The notes beneath the pieces are model-generated. The model was not told the origin of the DNA. It worked only from the letters and a program-made list of their open reading frames with translations, and searched no databases. From Fimbriimonadaceae bacterium (lineage in GTDB: Bacteria > Armatimonadota > Fimbriimonadia > Fimbriimonadales > Fimbriimonadaceae): a DNA stretch of 35,355 nucleotides. The position numbers and the translations under genes were made by a program. Of the stretch, positions 12,604 to 20,643 are shown in pieces. Each line of letters opens with the position of its first letter. The stretch's first letter is position 1. Location: contig JANJUB010000029.1 in NCBI GenBank assembly GCA_024710805.1, positions 1 to 35,355 on the forward strand, given 5' to 3'.

Positions 12604-13326
12604 ATGGAGCGCAAGCGCATCTCCCCCGCCGAACCCATCACCGATCTTCGGCGAGTTCCCATTCGCGAATGCGGTGAACCGCTCGTCGACTTCTTGGAGG
12701 CCTGTCCCGGAGTGCGCCTCGACCGGCCCCGATTCAACTACCGCCGCGAGACGCTCGTGCGCGAGCGCGTCGCCGAAGCCATCAATCTTGCCGTGCCCCG
12801 GCTACCGAAGGACTACTATCTGGCCATCGTCGAAGGGTGGCGTCCGATGTACATCCAGCGGCGCATGTACCTCGGAATCTGGCAGCGGTTCAAGGAGCGA
12901 CATCCCGACTGGTCAGACACCAAGCTCAAGCGAGTGGTGAACCGCTACACCGCGCCCTTTGACTCGCCCAAGGTGCCGCCGCCCCACTCGACCGGCGGGG
13001 CGATCGACATGATCCTCGTCCGCGAAGACGGCTCGCCCCACGACCACACCACTCCCTTCGATCGCTTCGACCCGCACTGCTACTCGATGGATGCTCACGG
13101 GCTTTCCGACGAGGCCCGCCGAACTCGCGACATCTTGTGTGAGGCCTTTGCCGAGACGGTTCTCACCAACTACCCCAGCGAGTATTGGCACTGGAGTTTT
13201 GGGGATCAAGGCTGGGCCTACCGCGGGGGACACGAGGCCGCGATTTACGGCCCGATCGTGCCCGAAAACTACGTCCCCAATCCGGCCGATGCCACCGACG
13301 AACCGCTGAGGCTTCTCGATGCATGA
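12604..13326 (+). CDS. VanX/DdpX-like D-alanyl-D-alanine dipeptidase
   Basis: M15D-type zinc dipeptidase of 240 residues, expected to cleave D-Ala-D-Ala or related dipeptides. Signatures are EGWRPMYIQ (the arginine of the active site), HSTGGAID with zinc ligands H128 and D135, and EYWHW with catalytic E193 and ligand H196. The spacing (7 and 3) equals that in VanX (H116/D123, E181/H184). No signal peptide is obvious, which suggests a cytoplasmic enzyme, as VanX is. There is no vanH, vanA or vanRS nearby, so resistance is not implied; peptidoglycan dipeptide recycling is more likely. Confidence 0.88.
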   Translation: MERKRISPAEPITDLRRVPIRECGEPLVDFLEACPGVRLDRPRFNYRRETLVRERVAEAINLAVPRLPKDYYLAIVEGWRPMYIQRRMYLGIWQRFKERHPDWSDTKLKRVVNRYTAPFDSPKVPPPHSTGGAIDMILVREDGSPHDHTTPFDRFDPHCYSMDAHGLSDEARRTRDILCEAFAETVLTNYPSEYWHWSFGDQGWAYRGGHEAAIYGPIVPENYVPNPADATDEPLRLLDA

Positions 13327-13385
13327 ACTCGGCACGGGTATCCTCTTAGCGATTTGAGGCCCACGAAACACAGCAGAGGGCAGGC

Positions 13386-14360
13386 TTGACGCTTGCCCCA
13401 GAGCTTGTCGAGGCGTTCCGACGGGAGATCAGCGGGGCCACCTCGGTGCTCATCGGCACCCACCTCAATCCGGACGGCGACGCCCTCGGATGCGCGCTGG
13501 GCATGTCGTACTTCCTAGGCCAGGAAGGCATCGCTCACGAGGTTGTCTGCCATCATGCTCCGCCGTTCAATCTGCAGTTCCTACCGGGCGTCGGCAAGAT
13601 TCGCCAGACCCCGACTCGCAAACACGACCTGGGCATCATCGTCGACTTGGACAGCCTCGAACGGTTAGGCTCGCTCGCCCCGAATTTCGCTGAGTTGCCG
13701 CGACTCGTCGTGATCGACCACCACGTTCCCCACGAGGCCCCGGGCGATGTGCGCATCGTCGACACCCATGCCCCAGCGACAGCCGTGATCATCACGCGCC
13801 TGTTTGAGCTGATGGAAGTCGAAATGACCCCGGAGATGGCGACCTGTCTGCTCACCGGCGTGGTCACCGACACCGGCAGCTTCCGTTTTCGAAACACCAC
13901 CGCCGAGGCCCTGAGCGTGGCCGCTCGCCTTGTCGAAGCCGGAGGCAACATCAACCGGATCAGCGAAGAGGTGTTCCAGCGCAAGCCTCTTTCAAGCGCG
14001 CGACTCCTCGGCTATCTGCTAGAACGGATGACGCTCGAGATGGACGACCGCCTCTGCTATGGCGTGCTCGACTTCCAAGACTTTCTGCACACCGGCGCCG
14101 AAGACGTGGATACCGAGGGGTTCGTGAACGAGCTGCTCTCGATCCGAACGGTCGAGATCGCGGCGATCTTCCGCGAGCCGAAGCCAGGGCGGGTGCGCGT
14201 CTCCCTGCGATCGCGCGGAGACCATGACGTGGCGGCAGTCGCCCGTGAAATCGGCGGTGGTGGGCACAAGAACGCGGCCGGGTGTTCGTTTGAAGCCGAA
14301 ATCGAGGAGGCGTTGGAGCTGGTGCTCCCCCGATTGCGCGCATGCTTGGCGTCGTCCTAA
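13386..14360 (+). CDS. nrnA: DHH-family bifunctional nanoRNase/pAp phosphatase (NrnA)
   Basis: Degrades 2-5 nt RNA fragments and dephosphorylates pAp. Motifs of the DHH/DHHA1 superfamily are all present: NPDGD at 28-32, IVDLDS with D87, DHH at 111-113, a TDTGSF motif, and the DHHA1 loop GGGGHKNAAG at about 290-299. Length 324 fits the family. The likely start is TTG at 13386 with a GAGGGCAG purine tract just upstream; no earlier ATG is plausible. Its last 19 bases overlap truB, the common bacterial order nrnA-truB. Confidence 0.93.
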   Translation: MTLAPELVEAFRREISGATSVLIGTHLNPDGDALGCALGMSYFLGQEGIAHEVVCHHAPPFNLQFLPGVGKIRQTPTRKHDLGIIVDLDSLERLGSLAPNFAELPRLVVIDHHVPHEAPGDVRIVDTHAPATAVIITRLFELMEVEMTPEMATCLLTGVVTDTGSFRFRNTTAEALSVAARLVEAGGNINRISEEVFQRKPLSSARLLGYLLERMTLEMDDRLCYGVLDFQDFLHTGAEDVDTEGFVNELLSIRTVEIAAIFREPKPGRVRVSLRSRGDHDVAAVAREIGGGGHKNAAGCSFEAEIEEALELVLPRLRACLASS

Positions 14361-15208
14361 TCGACAAGCCGCTTGGGATCACGTCTCACGATGTGATCGC
14401 TCGGCTTCGTCGTAAGTTCCAGACCCGACGGATTGGCCACGCCGGCACCCTCGATCCGCTGGCGACCGGTCTGCTGGTGGTTGCGGTGGGACCAGCAACT
14501 CGGTTCCTCCAATATCTACCCCTCGAGCCCAAGGAGTACGTGGGGACGATCCGCTTCGGCGTCGAAACCACCACGCAAGACGCCGAGGGTGAGGTCGTCG
14601 CCGAAAAGCCGGTGCCCAGCGATCTGATGTCCGAGATCTCCGGAGTACTCGCAGAGTTCAAGGGCTCGATTCAACAGCTGCCGCCGCTCTACAGCGCGGT
14701 GAAGAAGGAAGGCAAGCCACTCTACGTCTATGCCCGCCGCGGCGAGGAGGTCGAGCGAGAACGTCGTACGGTCTTCATCAGCGAGGCGGAACTCTTGGCC
14801 CAAACCGGCAACGAAGTGGACGTCCGCGTCGTGTGTTCAGGTGGGACCTACATGCGGACATGGGCACACGATCTCGGCCAACGGCTCGGTTGCGGAGCGC
14901 ACTTGAGTGCCCTTCGCCGTACCCGAGTGGGCAAGTTTGCGATCGAGGACGCCGTCACGCTCGAGGAAGTTGCACCCGGAGATCTTCGACCGCTCGTCGA
15001 AGCCTTGCCCCCCGTTCCGTTGGTCGAAATCACCCACCGACAAGCCGAAGCGATCCGCCACGGGCAAGCTATCGGTTTCCCTCGCCCTCCGGCGGGGTTG
15101 GTGTGCGGGTTGGTGGGTCCTGAAGGCGACGTCATCGGTATGGCGCGAATCCAAGGACAAGAGCTGCAGCCCGAATGCGTGATCCCCGTTCTGGGCGGCG
15201 GAGACTGA
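14342..15208 (+). CDS. truB: tRNA pseudouridine-55 synthase
   Basis: Forms pseudouridine at position 55 in the T-loop of tRNAs. The N-terminus VVLIDKPLGITSHDV and GHAGTLDPLATG, with catalytic D38, are diagnostic; YSAVKKEGKPLYVYARRG is the conserved central segment and CSGGTYMRTWAHDLG the later one. The ~70-residue C-terminal tail (HRQAEAIRHGQAIGF, CGLVGPEGDVIGMARI) resembles a PUA-like extension. It overlaps nrnA by 19 bases and is followed two bases later by the DUF2752 gene. Confidence 0.97.
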   Translation: MLGVVLIDKPLGITSHDVIARLRRKFQTRRIGHAGTLDPLATGLLVVAVGPATRFLQYLPLEPKEYVGTIRFGVETTTQDAEGEVVAEKPVPSDLMSEISGVLAEFKGSIQQLPPLYSAVKKEGKPLYVYARRGEEVERERRTVFISEAELLAQTGNEVDVRVVCSGGTYMRTWAHDLGQRLGCGAHLSALRRTRVGKFAIEDAVTLEEVAPGDLRPLVEALPPVPLVEITHRQAEAIRHGQAIGFPRPPAGLVCGLVGPEGDVIGMARIQGQELQPECVIPVLGGGD

Positions 15209-15210
15209 CG

Positions 15211-15651
15211 ATGTTCCGCTTCGAACCAGTTGCCAGCCGCAAACCGCTCTCTGGGCAGCTCGTATGGTTCCTCTTCTGGCTAGGAGTGACGGTCGTAGGT
15301 TTCTTTCTGACCCCCAGCCCCGCCGGGCATGGCACCCATACGCAGCTCGGCCTTGCGCCCTGCGCCTCGGCGTCAATGTTGGGACGACCCTGCCCTGGCT
15401 GCGGACTCACGACCAGCTTCACGGCAACGGTGCATGGCCAGTTCCTGACCGCCTTTCGGGCAAACGCCTTCGGACCCTTCCTTTACGCGCTGTTCACGAT
15501 CTCAGCGCTGGTGTGCGGCGTGACCTACGCTCGAAAGATTAGGTTTGTCACCGACACCAAGGGCTTCAACTGGGCCCTCGGCATCTTGGTCGCGAGCTTC
15601 CTACTGTACGGCGGCCTTCGGTTCTTGCTCGTCACCGACTACGGTCCCTGA
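15211..15651 (+). CDS. DUF2752 small membrane protein
   Basis: A 146-residue protein with two to three membrane helices (WFLFWLGVTVVGFFL, FGPFLYALFTISALVCGVTY, ALGILVASFLLYGGLRFLLV) and the hallmark motif CPGCGLTTSF. The DUF2752 family carries this conserved CPxCGLT block; its function is unknown. ATG at 15211 is chosen because it lies two bases after truB and gives a family-like length. Its last 13 bases overlap the end of convergent prmC. Confidence 0.85.
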   Translation: MFRFEPVASRKPLSGQLVWFLFWLGVTVVGFFLTPSPAGHGTHTQLGLAPCASASMLGRPCPGCGLTTSFTATVHGQFLTAFRANAFGPFLYALFTISALVCGVTYARKIRFVTDTKGFNWALGILVASFLLYGGLRFLLVTDYGP

Positions 15652-16460
15652 GCCCTCACCACTCGCGCGACGCCGCTGAGGTCGAACGCCGGCAGATAAA
15701 CGCGCCAGCCCGCGTCTCGGAGGAGCACCTGAACCAGCTCAGCTTGGTGGTCGCCTACTTCGAGGAGCATCCAGCCTGAGGGCTGAAGCCACGCCTGAGC
15801 CTCCCGCGCCAGCCGTCGGTAGAAATCGAGACCGTCCTCGCCGGCGTACAGCGCCTGGGGCGGCTCGTGTAGTTCGATCTCCGGAGGAAGTGGATCCCCC
15901 GTTCCCACGTAGGGTGGATTAGAAACGATCAAGTCGAATCTTCGACCGGCGAGCACTCCGCTGAAGACATCGCCCTCGATCACCTCCAAATGGGTACCCA
16001 ACGCCTCCGCATTTCGGGTGGCATACCCCGCGGCCGCAGCGGAAACATCCACCGCCGAAACCTGCCAATCGGGTCGCTCAAATGCGATCGAGATCGCCAC
16101 GCATCCCGAACCCGTACCGATATCCAACACCTTAGCCCCGGTCGGCAAGTCGAGTTCTAGCGCGGCCTCAACGAGCGTTTCTGTCTCCTGGCGGGGAATC
16201 AAAACGCCCGGTCCAACCACGAAACGGAGACCGAAGAACTCGCGCACGCCCGTGAGATAGGCGAGTGGCTCGCAACCTAAACGACGCTCGAGCAGTGCGT
16301 CAAGTTCGGCGGGAACCGGCCATTCGCCGTGGACAAGGACCTGGGTGCGATCAACGTTGTAGACATGAGCCGCGAGCACTTGGGATTCGAGCGCAGGATA
16401 GTCGATCCCCGTCTCGGCGAGGGCCGCCGTTGCTTGTCGTAGCCACTCAGCAAGCGTCAT
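15639..16460 (-). CDS. prmC: Peptide chain release factor N5-glutamine methyltransferase
   Basis: Methylates the GGQ glutamine of RF1/RF2. The 273-residue chain has the N-terminal helical domain (LESQVLAAHVYNVDRTQV), GPGVLIPRQETE (substrate-binding, 83-94), the SAM loop DIGTGSG (113-119) and catalytic NPPY (181-184). No prfA lies next to it. Its ATG overlaps the stop of the upstream membrane-protein gene (ATGA), so the pair is probably translationally coupled. Confidence 0.95.
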   Translation of the reverse strand: MTLAEWLRQATAALAETGIDYPALESQVLAAHVYNVDRTQVLVHGEWPVPAELDALLERRLGCEPLAYLTGVREFFGLRFVVGPGVLIPRQETETLVEAALELDLPTGAKVLDIGTGSGCVAISIAFERPDWQVSAVDVSAAAAGYATRNAEALGTHLEVIEGDVFSGVLAGRRFDLIVSNPPYVGTGDPLPPEIELHEPPQALYAGEDGLDFYRRLAREAQAWLQPSGWMLLEVGDHQAELVQVLLRDAGWRVYLPAFDLSGVARVVRAQGP

Positions 16461-17320
16461 TCGCCGAGGGTGTTCCGCTCAAGTTCTTGCTCGGCCTCGC
16501 GGACCATGCGGAGTTCGTTGAGTGTCTGGGTCATCGCCAGCCGCGAACGCAGATGATCTTCCTGTCCCACGCTCGAGGCGATCAGTTCCTTCGATGCTGA
16601 CTCGACCTCGTCGGCGAGGTGGGATAGCATCGTCACGGTCTCCGTCGCCTCATCGAAGGTGACGGGCAACAGATCCTCGCCGCGGGTGATGTTCACGGTG
16701 CCTCCGAACTGCTCCACCACGTCGATCACGACCGACTGCCAGCCCTGGGGTCCGGCGTTTGGCTGATAGCACGACTTCAAGAGAAGCAAGAGTTCGAGCA
16801 TGGCGCGATCGGCGCTCTGGAACGCGTGGTCGCGAATGCTCTTCCAGTGCTCGGGGAGTTCGGGATCGGTCCAGAAAGGGGTCGCAAGCGCACTGTTGAC
16901 GCGCCGCCAGTTGCGGGCGGCTTCTTCAAGGAGAGCCCCGGCCGTGGGCGAGAGTTCACGATGAAGGCGGCGCCGCTGTAGCGATCCGTTCAACTCGTTG
17001 ATAAAGGGCTTGGCTTCCCGGAATACGTCCTTGTTGGGGAGCGCGTCCACACGCCGCTTCCGCTCGCTGAGATAGAACGCACCGAATCCGGCGAGGGTCA
17101 AGACGTTGAGCCCCATCCACACCATGATGTTCGACAGGCCAACCTGAATGGAGCCGGTCCCGGCCAGAATGCCGAAGCCCGCCCCCATCACCGCCGCGGT
17201 TACCCCAATGATCGCCCCCGCGACGCCCATGCGCCGTTGATCGACATTCTCGCGCTTGACCACCTCTTGCAGGTAGTCGCTCAGAAAGGGCAGTTGCTTG
17301 GACCGACCCGAGAAGAACAC
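16457..17320 (-). CDS. Hypothetical membrane protein with two N-terminal helices
   Basis: Unrecognised 287-residue protein. A short basic N-terminus precedes two membrane helices (about 34-56 MGVAGAIIGVTAAVMGAGFG and 64-85 IMVWMGLNVLTLAGFGAFYL). The remaining ~200 residues are predicted mostly helical and cytoplasmic, rich in Glu/Arg, with coiled-coil-like ends (LSHLADEVESASKELI, LNELRMVREAEQELE). GTG at 17320 is the first possible start, since a stop codon lies just upstream in frame. It is coupled to prmC through an ATGA overlap. No enzymatic motif seen. Confidence 0.75.
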   Translation of the reverse strand: MFFSGRSKQLPFLSDYLQEVVKRENVDQRRMGVAGAIIGVTAAVMGAGFGILAGTGSIQVGLSNIMVWMGLNVLTLAGFGAFYLSERKRRVDALPNKDVFREAKPFINELNGSLQRRRLHRELSPTAGALLEEAARNWRRVNSALATPFWTDPELPEHWKSIRDHAFQSADRAMLELLLLLKSCYQPNAGPQGWQSVVIDVVEQFGGTVNITRGEDLLPVTFDEATETVTMLSHLADEVESASKELIASSVGQEDHLRSRLAMTQTLNELRMVREAEQELERNTLGE

Positions 17321-17365
17321 GGTTCATTATGGATGCACCGGGCTCGGGGGGTAGGTCAGATGGCT

Positions 17366-17498
17366 TGTTGGGGTGTTGGCGGGTTAACTTATTGGAGCGT
17401 TGAACTTTAGACAGTTGGGCCGTTAGCTTGCGGCTCGCGATGAGTGGTGATCGCGATCCCTCCGTAAGGTTCGACGCCAACACACCAACACGCCAACC
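17366..17498. repeat. Degenerate GTTGG-type intergenic repeats with inverted arms
   Basis: In the 208-base gap between two divergent genes, a left block (17366-17385) contains repeated GTTGG words at 7-9 base spacing. A right block (17475-17498) contains the complementary CCAAC words, so the ends can pair imperfectly. Further GTTG/GTTA words lie between. No clear promoter was identified, though TATCTT at 17511-17516 could be a -10 element for the downstream operon. Confidence 0.45.
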
Positions 17499-17528
17499 GG
17501 ACAATCCCGGTATCTTCATTTCACCCCT

Positions 17529-18728
17529 GTGATTCGCCGCATCACCCTCGAGAACTTCATGTCCCACGTCAACACGGTCATCGAACCGGCGGCGGGATTG
17601 ACGGTGATCGTTGGTCCGAACAACTGCGGGAAGTCGGCCATCGTCGCGGCCTTGCAGTGCCTCAGCTACGGTGCCTATGGCAAGCCGTTCGTTCGCCACG
17701 GGTGCCGATACGCCAAGGTCACCGTCGACACCGGTGAAGGGGACCGAATCGAATGGATGCGCGAGAACGACTCCGTGACTTACACCATCAACGGAGTGAA
17801 GACGCATCGTGGCGTCGTGCCTGACGACTTGCCGAAGCTGCTGAAGATCAACCGGGTCGTGGCCGACGACGACGAGTCGGAGTTCGACATCCACTTCGCC
17901 GAGCAGAAGCAACCGATCTTCCTCCTCGGCAAGGCCAAAGATGCCGCGCTCTTCTTCGCATCATCGTCCGATGCCGGATACCTGCTGCGCATGCAGCAGA
18001 ACTGGAAAGACCGGATTCGCGATCGCCGCAGAGAGGCTAACCGGCTGAGTGAGGGCTTGATCTCAGATCGCGTTCGTTACGAGGGATACGCGCCGCTTGC
18101 CGACATCGAGCCAGCGATGAAAGAGATCGAGGCTCACTATGCCGAGCTCGCCGAGATCGAGCAGAGTCGTGCGGCACTCCTGGGTTTCCTCAAGCGACAG
18201 AAAAACACGCTGCGATCGGTGGAACACCAACACGCCGCCGCCCAAGCCTTGCACGAACTGCCGAGTGTTCCCGCTCTGGCCGATGAAGAGAGTTGCCGTA
18301 AGGTGGTTTCTCGATGGCGATCGCTGCGCCGTTCGGTAATGCGGGAAGAGTTGCTCGGCAAATCCCTAGAGATTGCCGCACCTCCGACCCTCAGCGACAC
18401 TGCCGGACTCTCCCAACTCGTGCGTGACACCCATAGGAAGCGCCACTACGTCGCAAAAATCGGAGCCAAAGCCAGCGTCGTCCAGGCCCTGGAAGATCCT
18501 CCTGTTCAGATCGACACGAGCGGCCTCGCCCGTGCGATTCAGGCCGTGAAAAGTGCCAAGCGCGCGGTCGATCTTGCCACGCAGAAGCTGGATCAAGACC
18601 GAGCGGCACTCGACAAGTCGGCGGCAGATCTTCGCGAATACGTGTCTCGCCATCCCGAGTGCCCCACGTGCGGCGGGGCTATCGATCCCGAGCGGTTCCT
18701 GAATCGACAGGAGCACACGCATGCGTGA
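17529..18728 (+). CDS. Rad50/SbcC-like N-terminal ATPase half ending in a zinc hook
   Basis: A 399-residue chain corresponding to the first half of a Rad50/SbcC ATPase. The Walker A loop GPNNCGKS is at 29-36, after the typical N-terminus IRRITLENFMSHVNTVIEP. A Q-loop-like FAEQKQPIFLL follows (about residue 123). Residues ~155-375 are helical and charged, consistent with the rising arm of a coiled coil. C378-P-T-C381 followed by GGAIDP is the Rad50 zinc-hook motif. The protein stops 18 residues after the second hook cysteine, so the returning arm, signature motif and Walker B are missing here and appear in a separate gene (19924-20643). The stop overlaps the nuclease start by 8 bases. Start GTG at 17529 has no clear ribosome binding site. 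Confidence 0.9.
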   Translation: MIRRITLENFMSHVNTVIEPAAGLTVIVGPNNCGKSAIVAALQCLSYGAYGKPFVRHGCRYAKVTVDTGEGDRIEWMRENDSVTYTINGVKTHRGVVPDDLPKLLKINRVVADDDESEFDIHFAEQKQPIFLLGKAKDAALFFASSSDAGYLLRMQQNWKDRIRDRRREANRLSEGLISDRVRYEGYAPLADIEPAMKEIEAHYAELAEIEQSRAALLGFLKRQKNTLRSVEHQHAAAQALHELPSVPALADEESCRKVVSRWRSLRRSVMREELLGKSLEIAAPPTLSDTAGLSQLVRDTHRKRHYVAKIGAKASVVQALEDPPVQIDTSGLARAIQAVKSAKRAVDLATQKLDQDRAALDKSAADLREYVSRHPECPTCGGAIDPERFLNRQEHTHA

Positions 18729-19653
18729 GTTCCGTGGCCTGCTCTTCATCGGCGATCCCCACCTCGCCCATCGTGCGCCGGGATATCGCAAGGATGACTA
18801 CGGTCAGGCGATCTTGGAGAAGCTTCGGTGGTGCCTAGAATACGCCGCGCAGGAGAATCTCCAACCCGCACTCCTCGGAGACCTCTTTCACTGGGCCCGC
18901 GACAACGCGAACTGGTTGATCGCCGAACTCTGCGAGATGCTCCGCGGGCGCGACGTCATCGGCATTTACGGCAACCACGACGTCCACCAGAGCATGCTCA
19001 CCGACAACGACTCGCTGAGCGTGCCCGTAAAGGCCGGACTCCTCCGCCTCATAACCGAGCGCGATGTGTGGGAAGGAATCGTCGGCGGATACCCCGTTGT
19101 GGTTGGTGGCACGCCTTATGGCGCGTACCGCCCAAGCGACTATCCTCCCGGGTACGGCGGCAAGAAACTCGTCATCTGGATGATGCACCACGATGTCACA
19201 GTGCAGGGCTACCTCGGCAAGATGGACCCCGAGGAGCTGCCCGGCATCCATCTGGTCGTTAACGGCCACATCCACCGCCGGCTTGATCCCGTGGTTGTGC
19301 GCCGCACGACGTGGCTGACCCCGGGCAACATCGCTCGCACCAAGCGCTCGGAAGGGGTGAACACGCCGGCCGTTCTACGAATCGATGTTTTGGCCGAGGG
19401 CTTGTGGGATGCCCAGTACATCACCGTCCCCCACCGTCCTGCCGAGGAGGTCTTTTCCGAGGTGCCGGCCATCGATACCGAGCTGCCCTACGAGGGGTCG
19501 TCGGCTTTCGTGAGGGGCCTCAGCGCCATCCGCGGCGGCCGGATGGGGGGTGAAGGACTCCGAGCGTTCCTCGACCACAATCTCGATCAGTTCGAGCCCG
19601 AAGTTGCCGCCAAGATTCGCGAACTCGCCGATGAGGTGCTATCCGATGCCTGA
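18721..19653 (+). CDS. Mre11/SbcD-like metallophosphoesterase (putative nuclease)
   Basis: A 310-residue calcineurin-type phosphoesterase with the full motif set of Mre11/SbcD: GDPHLAH (D12, H14), GDLFHW (D54), GNHD (N85, H86), MMHHDV and GHIHRR. Mre11/SbcD enzymes act on DNA ends together with the Rad50/SbcC ATPase, and this gene lies between the two ATPase halves, overlapping both flanking genes by 8 bases. The C-terminal ~90 residues (AEEVFSEVPAIDTELPYEG to the end) may hold the capping and ATPase-binding parts but are shorter than in SbcD. Confidence 0.92.
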   Translation: MREFRGLLFIGDPHLAHRAPGYRKDDYGQAILEKLRWCLEYAAQENLQPALLGDLFHWARDNANWLIAELCEMLRGRDVIGIYGNHDVHQSMLTDNDSLSVPVKAGLLRLITERDVWEGIVGGYPVVVGGTPYGAYRPSDYPPGYGGKKLVIWMMHHDVTVQGYLGKMDPEELPGIHLVVNGHIHRRLDPVVVRRTTWLTPGNIARTKRSEGVNTPAVLRIDVLAEGLWDAQYITVPHRPAEEVFSEVPAIDTELPYEGSSAFVRGLSAIRGGRMGGEGLRAFLDHNLDQFEPEVAAKIRELADEVLSDA

Positions 19654-19927
19654 TATCCAAGAACTCGACGTCCTTCGATCCCGATATGACAAGCTCGCGG
19701 CTCAGCGGAGCGCCGCCGAGGCGCTGCTCGAAAACGCGAAAAAGGAACTCGCGAAGCTCGAGGCTGAAGCCAAAGAGACCTACGGAACGAGCGATCTCGC
19801 CGAGCTGGAAGCCCAACTGGCGAAGATGGAGCAAGAGAACCTCGAGAAGCGACGCGCTTATCAGCAGCAACTGGACACGATCGAGGAGAAGCTGAAAGAG
19901 GTCGAGGAGAAGTTTCCCAAGGAATGA
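19646..19927 (+). CDS. Small coiled-coil protein (93 aa) of the split Rad50 operon
   Basis: ATG at 19646 (MPDIQELDVLRSRYDK) overlaps the nuclease stop by 8 bases, and the stop overlaps the next start as ATGA. Nearly every residue is helix-forming, with heptad-like hydrophobics and many Glu/Lys/Ala (AEALLENAKKELAKLEAEAK, then LEAQLAKMEQENLEKRRAYQ), so a coiled coil is a safe reading. No catalytic motif and no cysteine. Its position just before the C-terminal ATPase half suggests it supplies part of the missing returning arm of the Rad50 coiled coil; that is inference. A longer in-frame version starting at 19550 would run antiparallel to coding logic inside the nuclease gene and is rejected. 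Confidence 0.82.
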   Translation: MPDIQELDVLRSRYDKLAAQRSAAEALLENAKKELAKLEAEAKETYGTSDLAELEAQLAKMEQENLEKRRAYQQQLDTIEEKLKEVEEKFPKE

Positions 19928-20643
19928 TCTTCGAAGAACTTACGCGTCCGGAATCGCCAGTTCGCCTCCGCGACCGGTTTATGAGGCTCCGTGCGCAACG
20001 CGACGAACTCAAGCACGTCATCGAGCGGCACGAAAAGCGATTGGCGGAGCTTCAGCACGAAGTCGAGCTCGAAGCCAAGGTCGACCAGGCGATGGCGACG
20101 CTGACCGATCAGCTGTTCAGCGACGTCGCCGAGTTGCTCCAAGACCGGCTCACGACCGCGCTCGAGGAAGTGCTCGATCAGCCCCTGCGCTTCCGAGCCG
20201 AGACCAAGCTGGCTCGTGGCGTGGCCACGGTCCGGTTCTGGATCGAGCGCGACGGCAACGAGGAGGACATCCTCAAGGGTCAGGGGGGCTCCGTGACCAA
20301 CGTGCTCAGCGTGTGCCTGCGGATGTTCGCCCTTCGCCGCTGCGACGAGAAACTCCACCGGCCCTTCCTCGTGCTCGATGAGCCCGACGCGTGGCTCCGG
20401 CCCGACGTGGTGCCTCGCTTGGTGAAGATCATCGCGGAAGCGGGTCGAGAGTTAGGCTTCCAAACTATACTGATCAGCCACCACGACATCGATCTCTTCT
20501 CGCAGTACGCGGATCGGGTTTACCGGCTGGATCCCCAGGGCGACGGTTCCGTCCGGGCACGGATCGTGGGCGGTTCGGTTACCGAAGATGAGGTTGAGGC
20601 GGGACCGCCGAGGATGCCCACCAACCTGTTCGACGACCTTTAG
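19924..20643 (+). CDS. Rad50/SbcC-like C-terminal ATPase half
   Basis: A 239-residue chain holding the second half of an SMC/Rad50-type ATPase. Residues about 10-65 are a charged helix (LKHVIERHEKRLAELQHEVE). The ABC signature region is QGGSVTNVLSVCLRMFAL (from Q120), Walker B is FLVLDEPDAW with D152 and E153, and the switch histidine follows ILIS at H186/H187. It has no Walker A and no zinc hook, so it can only complete an ATP site with the product of 17529-18728. It overlaps the coiled-coil gene (ATGA), and its stop overlaps the convergent glycosidase stop. Confidence 0.9.
   Translation: MIFEELTRPESPVRLRDRFMRLRAQRDELKHVIERHEKRLAELQHEVELEAKVDQAMATLTDQLFSDVAELLQDRLTTALEEVLDQPLRFRAETKLARGVATVRFWIERDGNEEDILKGQGGSVTNVLSVCLRMFALRRCDEKLHRPFLVLDEPDAWLRPDVVPRLVKIIAEAGRELGFQTILISHHDIDLFSQYADRVYRLDPQGDGSVRARIVGGSVTEDEVEAGPPRMPTNLFDDL

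Noticed and set aside
12604-13326. Vancomycin resistance locus
   Set aside because: Only a VanX-like enzyme is present; no VanH, VanA/B ligase or VanRS two-component genes nearby.
19550-19645. Upstream extension of the 93-aa coiled-coil protein
   Set aside because: It lies within the nuclease gene in another frame and its sequence (Ser/Pro-rich) lacks the coiled-coil character; ATG at 19646 with an 8-base overlap fits the operon pattern.
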